Of a stretch of 64,000 bases of DNA, positions 21,821 through 32,543 are shown piece by piece. Source of the stretch: Symbiodinium sp. CCMP2592 (Eukaryota; Sar; Dinophyceae; Suessiales; Symbiodiniaceae); assembly GCA_905221615.1 (NCBI GenBank), contig CAJNDT010000941.1, positions 1 to 64,000 of the forward strand, in the 5' to 3' direction. The notes beneath the pieces are model-generated. The model saw only the letters and a program-made list of their open reading frames with translations. It was not told where the DNA came from and searched no databases. The first letter of the stretch is position 1. Every line of letters starts with the position of its first letter. Made by a program: the position numbers and the translations under genes.

Positions 21821-22441
21821 GGAGACGGACACAGCTGCCAGGACAACGATGATGGCGACGACCCCTCTCCTTCCGATCCTTCTGATGGCGTTGCCTGCAC
21901 GTACAGCCGGACTTACAGGTACCCTGAGGACGAGGATCAAGTGGCGACTCCGGATGATACCACAGAAATGATAAGCCGATGTTCGAGTGCAGGAGTTGAT
22001 TATGTGAACACTTCAGAAGACGCTACATGCATCATCAACTCCAATGGAGATGGGTATGACTACGGCAACGTTGCAAGCTCAAGCGCATGCCCTTACCCAG
22101 CTGGGGCCACGCCATGGATGTCGTATGACGAGTGCCTCAGCAATTACACGAAATGGATCGACAAGGGAGCCACAGAAGTCACGTTGGCAGACGGTACCAC
22201 GGCTATGACCGGCATTGGCCATGGAGTTTTGGATGGGGTTCGTGGGTTGTGTGCAATCATTTACTACGCAACGACCGGCAAAACGGTGGTGGTGTTCCAA
22301 GTGGACATCCGGTCCTGGTCGTTGGAGATGACGCAAGCCACATGGGAGTATTTGACAGAGATCACAGATCCAGGCAACACATGCATCGTGCCCACGGTAA
22401 CATCCATCAACTGCACGGATGTGCCCTTTATGACAGAATAG
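21821..22441 (+). CDS. Cys-rich, probably extracellular protein, last exon
   Basis: The frame is open from just after a TAG at about 21819 to TAG 22439-22441. It begins CGDGHSCQDNDDGDDPS, then has Cys residues spaced through VACTYSRTY, ISRCSSAGVDY, DATCIINSNGDGYDYG, SSACPYPAG, YDECLSNYTKW, RGLCAIIYY, GNTCIVP and SINCTDV. Several N-x-T/S sites (NTS, NYT, NCT) occur with the Cys pattern, suggesting a secreted or lumenal domain. AG acceptor candidates lie at 21834 and 21841. I do not recognise the family. Codon use and motif quality are far better than the flanks, so I take it as a real exon, but no upstream exon or signal peptide could be placed. Confidence 0.5.
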   Translation, partial: GDGHSCQDNDDGDDPSPSDPSDGVACTYSRTYRYPEDEDQVATPDDTTEMISRCSSAGVDYVNTSEDATCIINSNGDGYDYGNVASSSACPYPAGATPWMSYDECLSNYTKWIDKGATEVTLADGTTAMTGIGHGVLDGVRGLCAIIYYATTGKTVVVFQVDIRSWSLEMTQATWEYLTEITDPGNTCIVPTVTSINCTDVPFMTE

Positions 22442-23449
22442 TAGATGTTCTAGTCGAGAAGGGCATGGCTTTTGAAGAGCAAAGGTCTCTTTGTGCCGGT
22501 GTGTGCACACCTGTTTGTACACTATTCCGGCTATGAGCGGGGATAAGAAGCGGTTGACAACAGGTCAATTCTGACAAGCAGCTGTGTTTTAGGCGTGCTG
22601 GAGGGCTTGTGCAATGCGCAGGTCCGACGACGGTATGTTGCAGCTCCAAAACAGACTTATGAAAGGCTGTGATCCGAATGCCGGACATGTTTGCTTGTTG
22701 CATTTTTAAAATTATATTAACTTGCACTGCTGGTTGCAGAGCCAGGCTGCACTGCATGCTTGGCTTTTTGCTGCAAATCGAAGCTTATGTCGCATTCACA
22801 GCCATCTCCGCAGGTTGCGTGAAGCCATCAGGCGTGTAGAACACGGCGAAGAGAACTTGTCATGTCTTCTTTCTTTACAGCAACGTGGGTTGCCAGAGTC
22901 CTGTGGCCATGTGCGGCGCTCGCATCCTGGCACTTCGGCTCATATCGACCTTGGCGTACCCACAATTCTGGCAGTTCAAAACGGCTGAATTCATGAGAAA
23001 GCTCCAGCCAGGTGACCCGTTCGAAATCATGAGCATAGCATCTTGCAGGCATCTGGCCCGACGTTGTGACGACCCAGGTTGCATGAACGGGGGATTGCAT
23101 AGTGCCCCACCAGCCTCCTAGTGAAGAAGCCTGGCTTTGGAATTGCGCCAGATGCCGTAGAACCAAGGATCGATTCCAGAACAAGTCGTTCCGAACGAAC
23201 TGCAGGCTTTCAACGAGCATTCCGCCCACTGGAAATCTAGGCTGAGATTGGCGCCTGCAGATTTTTTCTTGTCTGTTTCTGGTGCATCCTTGACGGTATG
23301 AGGAAGAGTTCTGGACGAAGCAGGAAAAACACAGGCCACCACAGCATCCCTTTCTGAAGAGAACCAAAGCACCCTTCGCACAAGTCCCATAGCTAAGCAG
23401 CGACGAAAGTCTGCTCAATGCTCTATTCGACTGTGATTCTTGAACTGTT
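22442..23449. other. Intergenic or intronic, nothing recognised
   Basis: Short ORFs on both strands lack recognisable domains. A sequence around 22900-23120 reads plausibly (ALRLISTLAYPQFWQFKTAEF) but cannot be assigned. Confidence 0.35.
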
Positions 23450-24459
23450 GAAGCGTTCGCACTTCAGGATTTGAAGTCAATACGCTGTACTCGGTTTCTG
23501 TGGAGACGAACGAGCCCGGCGGAGTCGGCCACGTGATCATTTCGAGTACAGGCGCCTTCCAGCAAGAACCATCCAGGCCTTCGGCAGCATGCACCATGTA
23601 CGCAGAAAAGCATTCATTGAGGAGTTGGCAGTGGATGAGCCCGACTGACGCAAACAGCAGCAGCTTCTTTGCTGTTTGCGTTACAGGGTACGGTGGCCTT
23701 GCGTACGTGGCTGATGCCTTGACAGTGTTCAGGGATGGCCAGCCGCAAGAGATTTGCAGCCCGAGTAACAGCACTGCGGTCTTAGCAGATTGTCATTGTT
23801 TGGCTGTAGACGGCGATTTTGGAAACTCCAAGATCTGTTCAGCCGGCGCGTGTTGTTGGGAAGACCTCCAGTGTCGACATTGCTCCGGAGGCTCGAGACC
23901 TCAACCCATTCTTGCGAGTTGGGGGGCCCTTCTTCACTGCTTGTTGGCATCCTTCGGAGTTGCTCTTCAACTGATTGTGCATGCAACGGAATCAACTTAC
24001 AAGCGGCAGCATTTAATTGTGGCAAGCTGCGTTTTTCAGTGTGTTGGTGCAGGATTCAGCTTTGGACCCTTGGCAAACAGCAGCGTAAACGCTGGAAGCC
24101 TTGGTGAATGGCATGTGGGTTTCGGCTCAGCTGCAACATGCTGCAACATATTTCTTGTCATATTCAGCAGGGTTCGGGACGATACAAAAAGTGCGCTTGC
24201 TCTGCTGCAATCGGGTGTAATTCTGATACTGGGCTGGCTTGCAGCAGGTCTTGGCTGCCTTGCAAAGGCAGAAAGACCGTGGAGAGCGTTGAACTATGTT
24301 CTCGTGTTGGTCTTCTTTGTTCTCAGTTGCGTGCACGCCACGGTGGTATGGAATCATAAGCGAAGACGTTTTGGCCAGCTGGGCGAAGAACATGGGCAGC
24401 AGATTGAAATCCCACACTCAGATTCACACTCTTCGTGTCGAGCCGTGCAGAGCAGATGA
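23450..24459 (+). CDS. Multi-pass membrane protein with extracellular Cys-rich head, terminal exon
   Basis: The frame opens after a TGA near 23448 and runs to TGA 24457-24459. AG acceptor candidates are at 23465-23466. The first half has a compact domain: VETNEPGGVGHVIISSTG, SAACTMYAEKHS, FFAVCVTGYGGLAYVADALT, then a Cys cluster (ICSAGACCWEDLQCRHC). The second half has five hydrophobic spans: ILASWGALLHCLLASFGVAL, LIVASCVFQCVGAGFSFG, GSAATCCNIFLVIFS, LLQSGVILILGWLAAGLGC and YVLVLVFFVLSCVHATVVW. A short basic/acidic cytoplasmic tail follows. An extracellular head joined to five helices suggests a receptor- or cytochrome-b561-like layout, but no diagnostic residues identify a family. Not recognised; real gene likely. 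Confidence 0.55.
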
Positions 24460-27400
24460 GTGCTGCCTTGGCAGCAGTTGATTGCTCGACACCCAGTGGA
24501 TGAAGCGATGGAGCAAAAGAACAGATGCCGTTCGCACATGCTCGCACGCCAGTCTCCGAGGATTTTGGAGGGGTCACATCGCTAGGATGCAATCTCTCGA
24601 CTCAGCATCGGCTCCTCGCTCAGGAGGCTCAGTGTAGTCACTGTTAGTGAGTGTGGAAAGGTGGGGACACTTGGTTGTGCTGCTGACTTGTCCATGCACA
24701 ACGCATGAATCATGCCTGCTGCTGGGACCCCGCAAGCAGTTTGCGCTTCTGGCGAGGCGGGGCAGTACAGGGCTTAACAGACTGCATTTCATTCCGCTGT
24801 GCTGGCTGACAGATTGTCTGACAGGCTCCTCCGTCATGGACATTCCTTTTTCACGTGCTCGTTGGTGCTTGGAGCGCTTTCAGCCTTTCTGCTGTGGCGC
24901 GGGCTGCTGCCCCCGAGTTCCTGCACATTAGCTGCACGTCGAGGTTTCACGGTTTGAAGGCAAGCGGGAGCTGGGAGCTCTTGTCGTGTTTGAGCGCCGA
25001 GGTCTGGAATGGATGACGAGGTGCCCTGGGAAGACGTTTTTTGCCGTCAGTGGCTGATTCCTGCAGGTCATGGTGATGCGGGTCAGAGAAGCCAAGGCCG
25101 GATCGGGCTTCGCAAATGCAGCATCCCATTCTGCAAGTTTCCGAAGGTAGTGGACACATTTCCAGGCAGCAATACCGAGCACTTAATTGAGCACATCATG
25201 TTAGTTTTTATGCATGGACTTTCGCAGTGAGCCGGCTGTCAGGATTTGGGGTTGGTGCCAGTGGTGTGGATGGCTAGCTGTCCTGCAGATGCCGCGGTCA
25301 GTTCGGTTCCCAGTAGCGGTCAGTAGCGATTCTTTTCGTCATTCCGATGATGCATAGAAGACTTTCACAGGCGTGACAGATGGTGGGTGTTCATCCCCGC
25401 AGCGCTACTGCTCACTTAGCCCCCAGACAGGGCTTTTGGCGATGTGCCATGATTGAGAGACTCCCGAAACCGCTTCCCTCGCCGAATGGAAGCCATCGAA
25501 GAGGCCATTCAGTTTTGTCAGCATTCAAAGTTCTCGAAGCTGTCATGCACTGTACCCGCTTCAGTGTTCGCAGGCCCGGCTTTTTGCACAAGGCAAAGTC
25601 CATGATCGTATCGGGAGCATCCGTGCAAGAACCCGAAGGAGAGGATGCGAAACAGATCGCATCAGCCACATTCCAACAAGCGGTGCAAGAGCAGTTTGCT
25701 AGACCTTGCTGGACAGGTTAAGACAGCTGGAGGAGGAGGGGGAGCACCCTCCATCCATGTCGAAGGAATGTGATAAGGTGCACTCTTGCTGGCGTGCATT
25801 GTTGCGCTTGAGTCTCGAGTTGAAGTCCAGGTTTCCGGCACCGGACGAACCCTCTGCCCTCCTGCAGGTAGATGAGTCCAACCTCAATCAGCGGCGAGCA
25901 TCAAGCCCGGTAACGATGCAGGACTGCCACAGATTGAAATTTGACACCACGCAGCTGCGCAGCTGTGCTGTTCGCTATCCGATAGCAAGAGCCTTCGACA
26001 GGGTCATTGCGCCGCAGAGCTCCAGTCCGAGTGCACCAGAGATCGCGCCCTCGGCTTTGTTGAGATCTCCCGCCGAGTTGTGTGCCGTTTGTTGCGGAGT
26101 TCAGGAAGCGCAGCTGGAAAGTGCCGGCCTCGACCACGGCGACTGTCAGAACCCGTGGCTTGGCTCCAGTCCGGCTTGTGTGGTCCGGCAAGTGCTTCGG
26201 GAAAGAAATTCTTACACGGTTTTGAGGTGCTGGCATTTTCCTTCAAGACACCTCGGGCACCAAAGCCGCTGTTGGAACGTGATGGCTCTGTCAGCACCAC
26301 CTTCCACTTGACTCTGCCACCTCCAAGTGCGACGAGACCGCAGCTGAACTTCAGGCACGTTCTGGGACAACGGTCCATGCAAAACCAGAAAAGGTCTTGG
26401 AGCACGCTTAAACGGCGGAAGCAACAAAAACTGCCCTTCCTTGGTCATGCCTCTGAACGAGATGCGAGACGCGGCAAATTTTGAAGAGGCTTGAGCGGCG
26501 TGCTGCCTGGAAGCCATCGTGGATCTCTGAGCCTGAGCGGTCTGAGCGAGTCGGGTCGTCGGCTTTCGGAAGCTTTTAATTCTAACTACCCGGGTACTGA
26601 GACCTCCAGCTCGCCGGCTGTCGAGAGACTCTTCTGTGAGCTCGGCGAGAGGCTCCGAGTGTCTGTGATACGCTTCTTGTGGCCTTGGGGACTACTTGAC
26701 TACTCTCTCTGCTCATGCAAGTCCTAAGCCTTTTTCCCCAGTTTTGAGCCCAAGCTTGCTATCAACAGTGCTTTGCTAGCCTGTGGCGCTCGGTCTGGAG
26801 CACTGTCACATGGAACCGTCTCTCCCTTCATTTTCTTTTGATTCGTCTTTCTAGCTGAGCATGAGATGCTGAGGTTGGCTGACTCTGGTTGAGATTTCGC
26901 GGGGCATGTGTCTTCTCACTCAGTTGTGACGTCCTCCGAGCCGAAGCTTGAAGCATCGTGCGTGGATGCCGTCCGAAACATACGGCACGGAGCACTTTAC
27001 GGTGCTATGTTTCGGATTGTGCACACCATTCTCTTATTCTGTGCACTGCAATTCATTCTATGCCTGAGCTGAGTTTGATTGCTTGCTCCATGCTTTGAGG
27101 CTTTGTCGAGATCAAGCGGTTTCCTGCTTTCTTCCCGTCAGGATGCTTGCTTGTAGGAGTACATATGCGTACAGACACGCCGGCATGTCACACATCACTC
27201 CGGCAATACATTTTACAATCAAGCAGTCGGCCTATACACATCACAGATCGATTTTCTTTTGCCAGCCTTGAGAAATACTTTTACTGACGTCGTGGACATG
27301 CCACACTGTGTATCGTAAGTTCCGACTCGTCGCACCTGGAGTAAAGACGTCTTGAGCACTTCGTCTTTTGATTCGAACATGAAACGCCAGTTCAAGAGGG

Positions 27401-28930
27401 CATCCTTACATGCTCATTGTATCTAGATTCCGCAGGAAGAAGGCAAGAAGCACGCGACAAAATGATGGGCAGCCTCCCGCGGGCCTTTATTATGATTTTT
27501 TTCGCCCCCCCCCGGAGAGAGTTTACTACTATTATTATTATTATTATCATTATTATTTCCTTTTCTTCTTTCAAGAGAACACAATAACAATCATACTGCT
27601 CCTGTGGGTGGGGGGGGTCCCTTCCCTTCCTTGCCCGATCCCTAAACACAATGCACACTACTTTCGGCGGTAAGGGTGCAAACATATACAATAATAGTCA
27701 CTCCGGTGTTCCGTCGCAATTTGCAGAGCCGAGAGGAGTCCGAGGAAGGAGCACCTTCAGGGAACAGTCAGGTTCTAATCTAGCTGAAAAGACATCGCCA
27801 TGTGACTTGATGATTGTAGCTCCCTTTTGCTCCTCAGACTGCTCGCATTGAAGTCTGAGCGACAAACCCGGGGTCCTGATCTGTACATAAAGGCGGATGG
27901 ATGGGCATGTGGACCAGCAGAGTAGCTCTTGGGCTGCAACCCCTTTGTTTGCAGGCTCCGCCTCCAAAGCGTGCGCACCCGTTGCCGGCTTGGAGTTCTT
28001 GTCTTGCACGAATCTGGGGTTTGTAGCGGGGTACGAAAATACGATCCAGGATTGCAGAGCCAAGGTGAGGCAAGTGAGCCGAAGGGACACCTGGGGCGAG
28101 ACAGGGTTCGCCGGTCTTCTGGGCAGCGAATCAACGGAGTGTTTGGACTGAATTGGCTTGTGTTTGAGATTGTCCGCTAAGGGACAGCCGAAAAATCAGT
28201 AGAGCTCGCCAGCCGCCAGCCATCAAGAGAGACTTCAGTGGGCGCATTTCTGAAGCGCCTGCCGATGCCAACTAGGTCAACAAGGGGCGCTCACGGTACA
28301 GCGTCAACAAAGATGATCCAAGGTTCGGTGGCCTCGGTACGCAGATGCAGGAGTCGAGACCCGCTACTCGTCAGTGACGGCTTGCCAGCCTTTAGCAGGT
28401 TTGCTTTCAGCACAGTTGCAGCCTTGACTGGGTGCTAGCTGCTAGCTGCTAGTGAGGACGACAATCCTGACGGGACGGCCAGTCAATGCTGTGCTGCACA
28501 GATGCCACAAGGCGCAAAGCATCAGGACGGCCCTCGCTTCTGTAGTGGTGCATCACCTGAACGCCCTGCGTCGCCCGTACAGTCACGGTTCGAAGTATGT
28601 CGATGTGTAGACAAATTCTCTGCGATCTTCCGTGGCGTGCAAGCGAGGACTCCGATCGAGACGGGCATGAGCGTCATGCTGCCAAGGCACAGCCGTTCAG
28701 TCTCTATTGGGAGGCCTTGTCACGTCTCCGCATGATCCCTGCCGGAGGATGAGTGGCAATTGGACAACGATACCAGGGAGGCGGGACCTGCGCTGGCACC
28801 AGAACAAATGAGATGGCCACAGCATCCAAGGATGTTCGCCGGTTGTCTTCAGCGGAGCATGCCAAGTGGAGGTGGACTTGCATAAAAAGTCATAGTCATT
28901 CCTCGTCCTTCTATTCTTGCCGGTTCGTTT
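24460..28930. other. Long stretch without a supported gene
   Basis: ORFs of 60-200 codons on both strands (for example 25706-26311) show no domain and no consistent codon pattern. A (ATT)n tract is at 27528-27557. Part is likely intronic or intergenic DNA between the membrane-protein exon and the EF-hand gene. Confidence 0.4.
27528..27557. repeat. (ATT)n microsatellite
   Basis: ATTATTATT repeats with one ATC. It is flanked by C9 upstream (27504-27515 region) and T/C-rich sequence downstream. Confidence 0.85.
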
Positions 28931-31735
28931 TTGGATAGACGAGCGGGGCAAAGATGCAAAGACTGTGCAGCCGCACTCGGAAGGTCCAGCTTCAACCGGT
29001 ACCGACATGATGGCGAAATCCATCTGGACGACTTGTCAAAGGCTTTAGCGCACTGTGGACCTTGTGTATGCATTAGACGAAACCGTTCTCGGCACGGTTT
29101 GCCAGTAGAACCATCTAATCTTGTGCATGGCGGCCTCGCTGGCATAAGGATTTCGTGATCGGCGGCCTGCACTAATTGAAGAAGCGTGCAAACAAGTAAC
29201 CCGCTTTGCAACGCTAGACCGCCGCTCGGGCAGCATGATCCGCCATGCTAATCTGTTGCCGAAGAGATCTCCCAGTCTTCTGCCGAGCCTGTAGTTCCTT
29301 GGACTGGCGGGCATTGCTTCACAAGTCGTGACTGAACGGCGCCAGCATTGCGTGCTTACCTTACAGTTGCTCAGGAGACGAATTCACGAGCTTCGTGTGC
29401 CTCTACGAGTCTGGGCTGTTAAATCTCTACCGAGCTGAGTTCACCAAATATGAGGATGCAGGTGCCTTGGCTGGATTCCGGCACATGCAGGCATCCGCCC
29501 TTACAGCTCTCATCCTAAGGAACGTGTTTTGACGGTTTGAGATGTCGGTTGTCACGGTCAATCTGGGATTTACTCTCGACAGTGATCAGGCCACATTGTA
29601 GTAGACAGCTTCGCGCCGTTGTTGAAAGAGCTTGGGCTGGAACCACGCCGCCCGGCCGAACACATTGCGTGTGGGTGCATGTCTCGGATTGCACGACTGT
29701 CAGTGGTTGCTGTGGCTGCAGGTCAGATCGTCCTGGATGAGCTTGTGGCGGAAGTCTGTGGCTGCGGGTCGGCCACGCATGTATTTTTAGTTGTCGGACA
29801 ATGCCTTGAAAAGCCTCCAAGAGCCAGAGAGCCAGAGGCAGCAGCTTCTAAGCTTTCCTGATGTCGCGAACATGATGGAACTGCTTCGAGAGCGCGAAGG
29901 CCGGCCAAAGAGCCAATATTCAACAGCCCTGTTGGGCCATTGCCGCAATGCAGCCCTGATGAAAGTGTACGCCTTGCAAGCTTCATGCGTGTGCTGAGCT
30001 TTGTGCTGGAGGCTTTCGGCTGACGGAGCTAGAGAGATTTCGCAAGGTCTTTCAAGACTTTGACAGCGATGACTCTGGAGACATGTCCGCAGGCGAACTT
30101 GTCAGCGCGCAGCTTTTCCGCATCTTGAGCTTGGCAAACTTTCTTGGACTGGGACAGAGTCAGGGTGCACGTGCTGCATGACGGGCTAAGGATGGGCTGG
30201 CTGGGGTTTCCGACTGCCAATGAGCTGGTTCGTGACTTTTATCAGACGAGCGACCTCAACGGCAGCTCAGTGGCAGACTTCCGGGAGGGGAAGCGGCTTA
30301 GATTTAGACTTAGGCCGGTCTTGAGGTCCGCCCTGGTCCTGCCAGTGAGTTGCACCTGGACTCGGTCCGGTCACGAAACTGTTCAATGGGGGCCTGACCT
30401 ACCGTCTGAAAATGTCTGAAAGCCGTCCCACATTTCTTGAGCGTTTTCAGGAGTCGCCCGGTACTGTTTGCCTGTTGTGTACCATGCACAGAAGCCTGGC
30501 TATGTCATTTTGAGTATATTGGCTGCAGGCAACGGTGTCTTGAGCTTTTCCGAGTTTGTAATTTTCTTGAGCCACATCCAGGCCGGACTCTTCATGCAGA
30601 GATGAGCGAGTGTGCTCACAAGTAGGGACGGTGGGCCAACAGCGTTTTGTGCTGGATGCAGGACCGAGAGCTGGTCTCGATCCGTAATTTCCTCGCCCTG
30701 AAGTCGAGGGATGGCAAAATCTCCACCTTGTTGGAGCTGGAGGCCTTCACGCAAGCTGGAGGAGTGCACCTTTTGCGTGGGCCCATCCACTCGCTCTGAG
30801 CTTACGAGCTTGAGCAGCTGTAGCTTGCAGGCGGTGCTGCGTTGCCTGGGGTACTTCACCTCTACTGCCGCGATTACCGAACCCGGGTTCAATTCGCCGT
30901 GGTGACGTTGGTGCATTTTCTGAAGTGTGCCGTGTGCCCTCTCTGATTGCGTTTTCCCTTCGTGCGCTGGAGGATGCTCTGCAGCAAGCCGGTTTTTGCA
31001 CCAAAGCAGAGGTTGCCGTTCTCCGCCTGGAGACGCGGCTGAGATAGAGTTTTGACACGTTGATCTCCACAACTCTGGGTTCGAAGCAGCGTCGGGAATC
31101 ATGTAACCTACGCGGAAGTTTGTGAATTGCACCATATGCAGTACTACGGCAAAGTGCAGAACTGTCCTGCCCTGACGTCTTGCGCTTGACACAGAGAATG
31201 AGCTGCGAGGATTGGCAAGGCATGCGACTCGATGTCGATGACATCTGCGCTCTGCTGCAATGCCTGCGAAGTAGGGAAGGCAGCGAATCGGAACGCGTGA
31301 GGGCCAGGAAATGCTTCTCTCACTTCCCCCTGAGGTTTCACAGATGCACAGATGGATGACCTGCGGCAGGCTTTCTGGCAAAGTGAGCCGAAGGATGAAG
31401 ACAGGCTGCTCGACCTGCTGCAAATATCTCGGTCAGCTTAGTGTAGTCACTCCTGCTGTTGCTCCAGGTTCCGATCCGAGCATCATTACATTGGCGAAAT
31501 TCTTGTCGCATGCACGTGGTCCCACCTCAGGATTTCTACAAGTGGTGGGTTACACAAGGCAGGACGTCTCAAAGGTTCCGATACGTCGTTCTCCTCTTGG
31601 GTGGAGCGCCTGCCTAGTTCTGGCAGACTCTGCGCTGGCTCGGGCACTGCCATTCTTTCGAGCGTCTGCAGCAGCTGATCTACGAGGCTGGGCAAGTGTC
31701 CGAAGCAGTTCCAGCAACGGTGTCTCTTGAACAGG
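28931..31735 (+). CDS. EF-hand (calmodulin-like) multi-exon gene, possibly decaying
   Basis: Successive plus-strand pieces fit a dinoflagellate EF-hand repeat protein. They are FNRYRHDGEIHLDDLSKAL (~28991-29047), APLLKELGLEPRRPAEH (~29613-29663), NMMELLREREG (to 29899), FRLTELERFRKVFQDFD then SDDSGDMSAGELVSA (30014-30108), MGWLGFPTANELVRDFY then SDLNGSSVADFREG (30192-30287), NGVLSFSEFVIFLSH (~30529-30573), ELVSIRNFLALKSRDGKIST (~30668-30727) and FTDAQMDDLRQAFW (~31336-31377). Only DFDSDDSGDMSAGE keeps a full calcium loop (Asp/Asp/Ser/Asp...Glu); the others lack one or more ligands. Two GC-AG introns restore the frame. The protein would sense Ca2+ in the cytosol or on a membrane. Several expected exons are missing or broken, so pseudogene status is possible. 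Confidence 0.6.
29900..30011 (+). other. GC-AG intron 1 of the EF-hand gene
   Basis: Exon end ...GAGCGCGAAG, intron GCCGGCC...CTGGAG, next exon GCTTTCGG. Joining gives GAA GGC TTT CGG (E-G-F-R), the expected REREGFRLTE continuity. 112 nt, GC donor, AG acceptor, with a G on both sides of the junction. Confidence 0.7.
30109..30190 (+). other. GC-AG intron 2 of the EF-hand gene
   Basis: Exon ...GTCAGCGC, intron GCAGCTTT...GGCTAAG, next exon GATGGGCTGG. Joining gives GTC AGC GCG ATG GGC TGG (V-S-A-M-G-W), continuous with GELVSA...GWLGFP. 82 nt. Confidence 0.65.
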
Positions 31736-32507
31736 GCTTGGGGGGCTTATCCTCGAGACTTCACTCAGCTAGAAAGGACGGTAAGTGCGAGGTGGATCCT
31801 GAAGGCAGCCAATGCCTGGACTTCACAACGTTCCGTGGCTGGAAGACTTTTACTGTGGTGATGTGTTCGGATCCGTTGTCAACGTCTACGGACAAAATTG
31901 CTTTGCCTTTGATGGCTATATCAAACATAACATAACCCTCGCTTCTTGTCTGTCCTTCGTCTAGTCTTCGCCCGTTTCGCTTCCACAAGAAGTTGGTCTT
32001 GCATAAGAAAGGATAACAAGAACAAGCGACAATGCCGTTGTGTCGGGTACCGGTGGTTGCTCAAGTCAACCGAAGACCCATGAACAAAGTGCCAGCCCAA
32101 TGTCAAGTTTGTGGAGCGCAGCCCATCCTCTTACGCCCGAGAGCTCTGCGGCTTCGTTCATGAAGTTCTGGGGTGTTACTACGATTACAGAACAATTATC
32201 CCGCACGGGTGGCTTGCACATTTCGCTCGTTTCCGTTTTGGCAGCTGGACAGGGGGGGGTGCGGGGGTGGGGCGGGGAGTTCCATCGTCCTTCCTCATCC
32301 CTACTAAAAACTGAGAATGGACATGTCGAACACAAGCGGATGTGAGTCTTTCTTGTGCACAGACCGGAGGACACCTCCAAGCCGTGAGTCAGCCGCACCA
32401 AACCAAGAAAAGAACTCCGATACAGGCTGTTCTGATGTCTTTCTGATGCAGTGCATGAGCTTGATTTTATTCGCATCCATCAACCTTTCCCTCGACACCT
32501 TAGCTTG
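31736..32507. other. Intergenic, nothing recognised
   Basis: No supported gene. It ends at the target-site duplication of the LINE. Confidence 0.4.
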
Positions 32508-32533
32508 GAAAGCCTGCGGTGATCATAAGACCT
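32508..32533. repeat. LINE target-site duplication, left copy
   Basis: GAAAGCCTG, then CGGTG, then ATCATAAGACCT. The right copy (37126-37146) is the same but lacks the 5-bp CGGTG. The last 14 bp (TGATCATAAGACCT) are identical and uninterrupted in both. Confidence 0.9.
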
Positions 32534-32543
32534 TTTTTTTTTT

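Noticed and set aside
25706..26311. 201-codon ORF as a gene
   Set aside because: No domain, no splice or start support, and similar-length ORFs on the other strand.
32066..32476. 136-codon minus-strand ORF
   Set aside because: No domain or context support; lies in unassigned DNA before the LINE.
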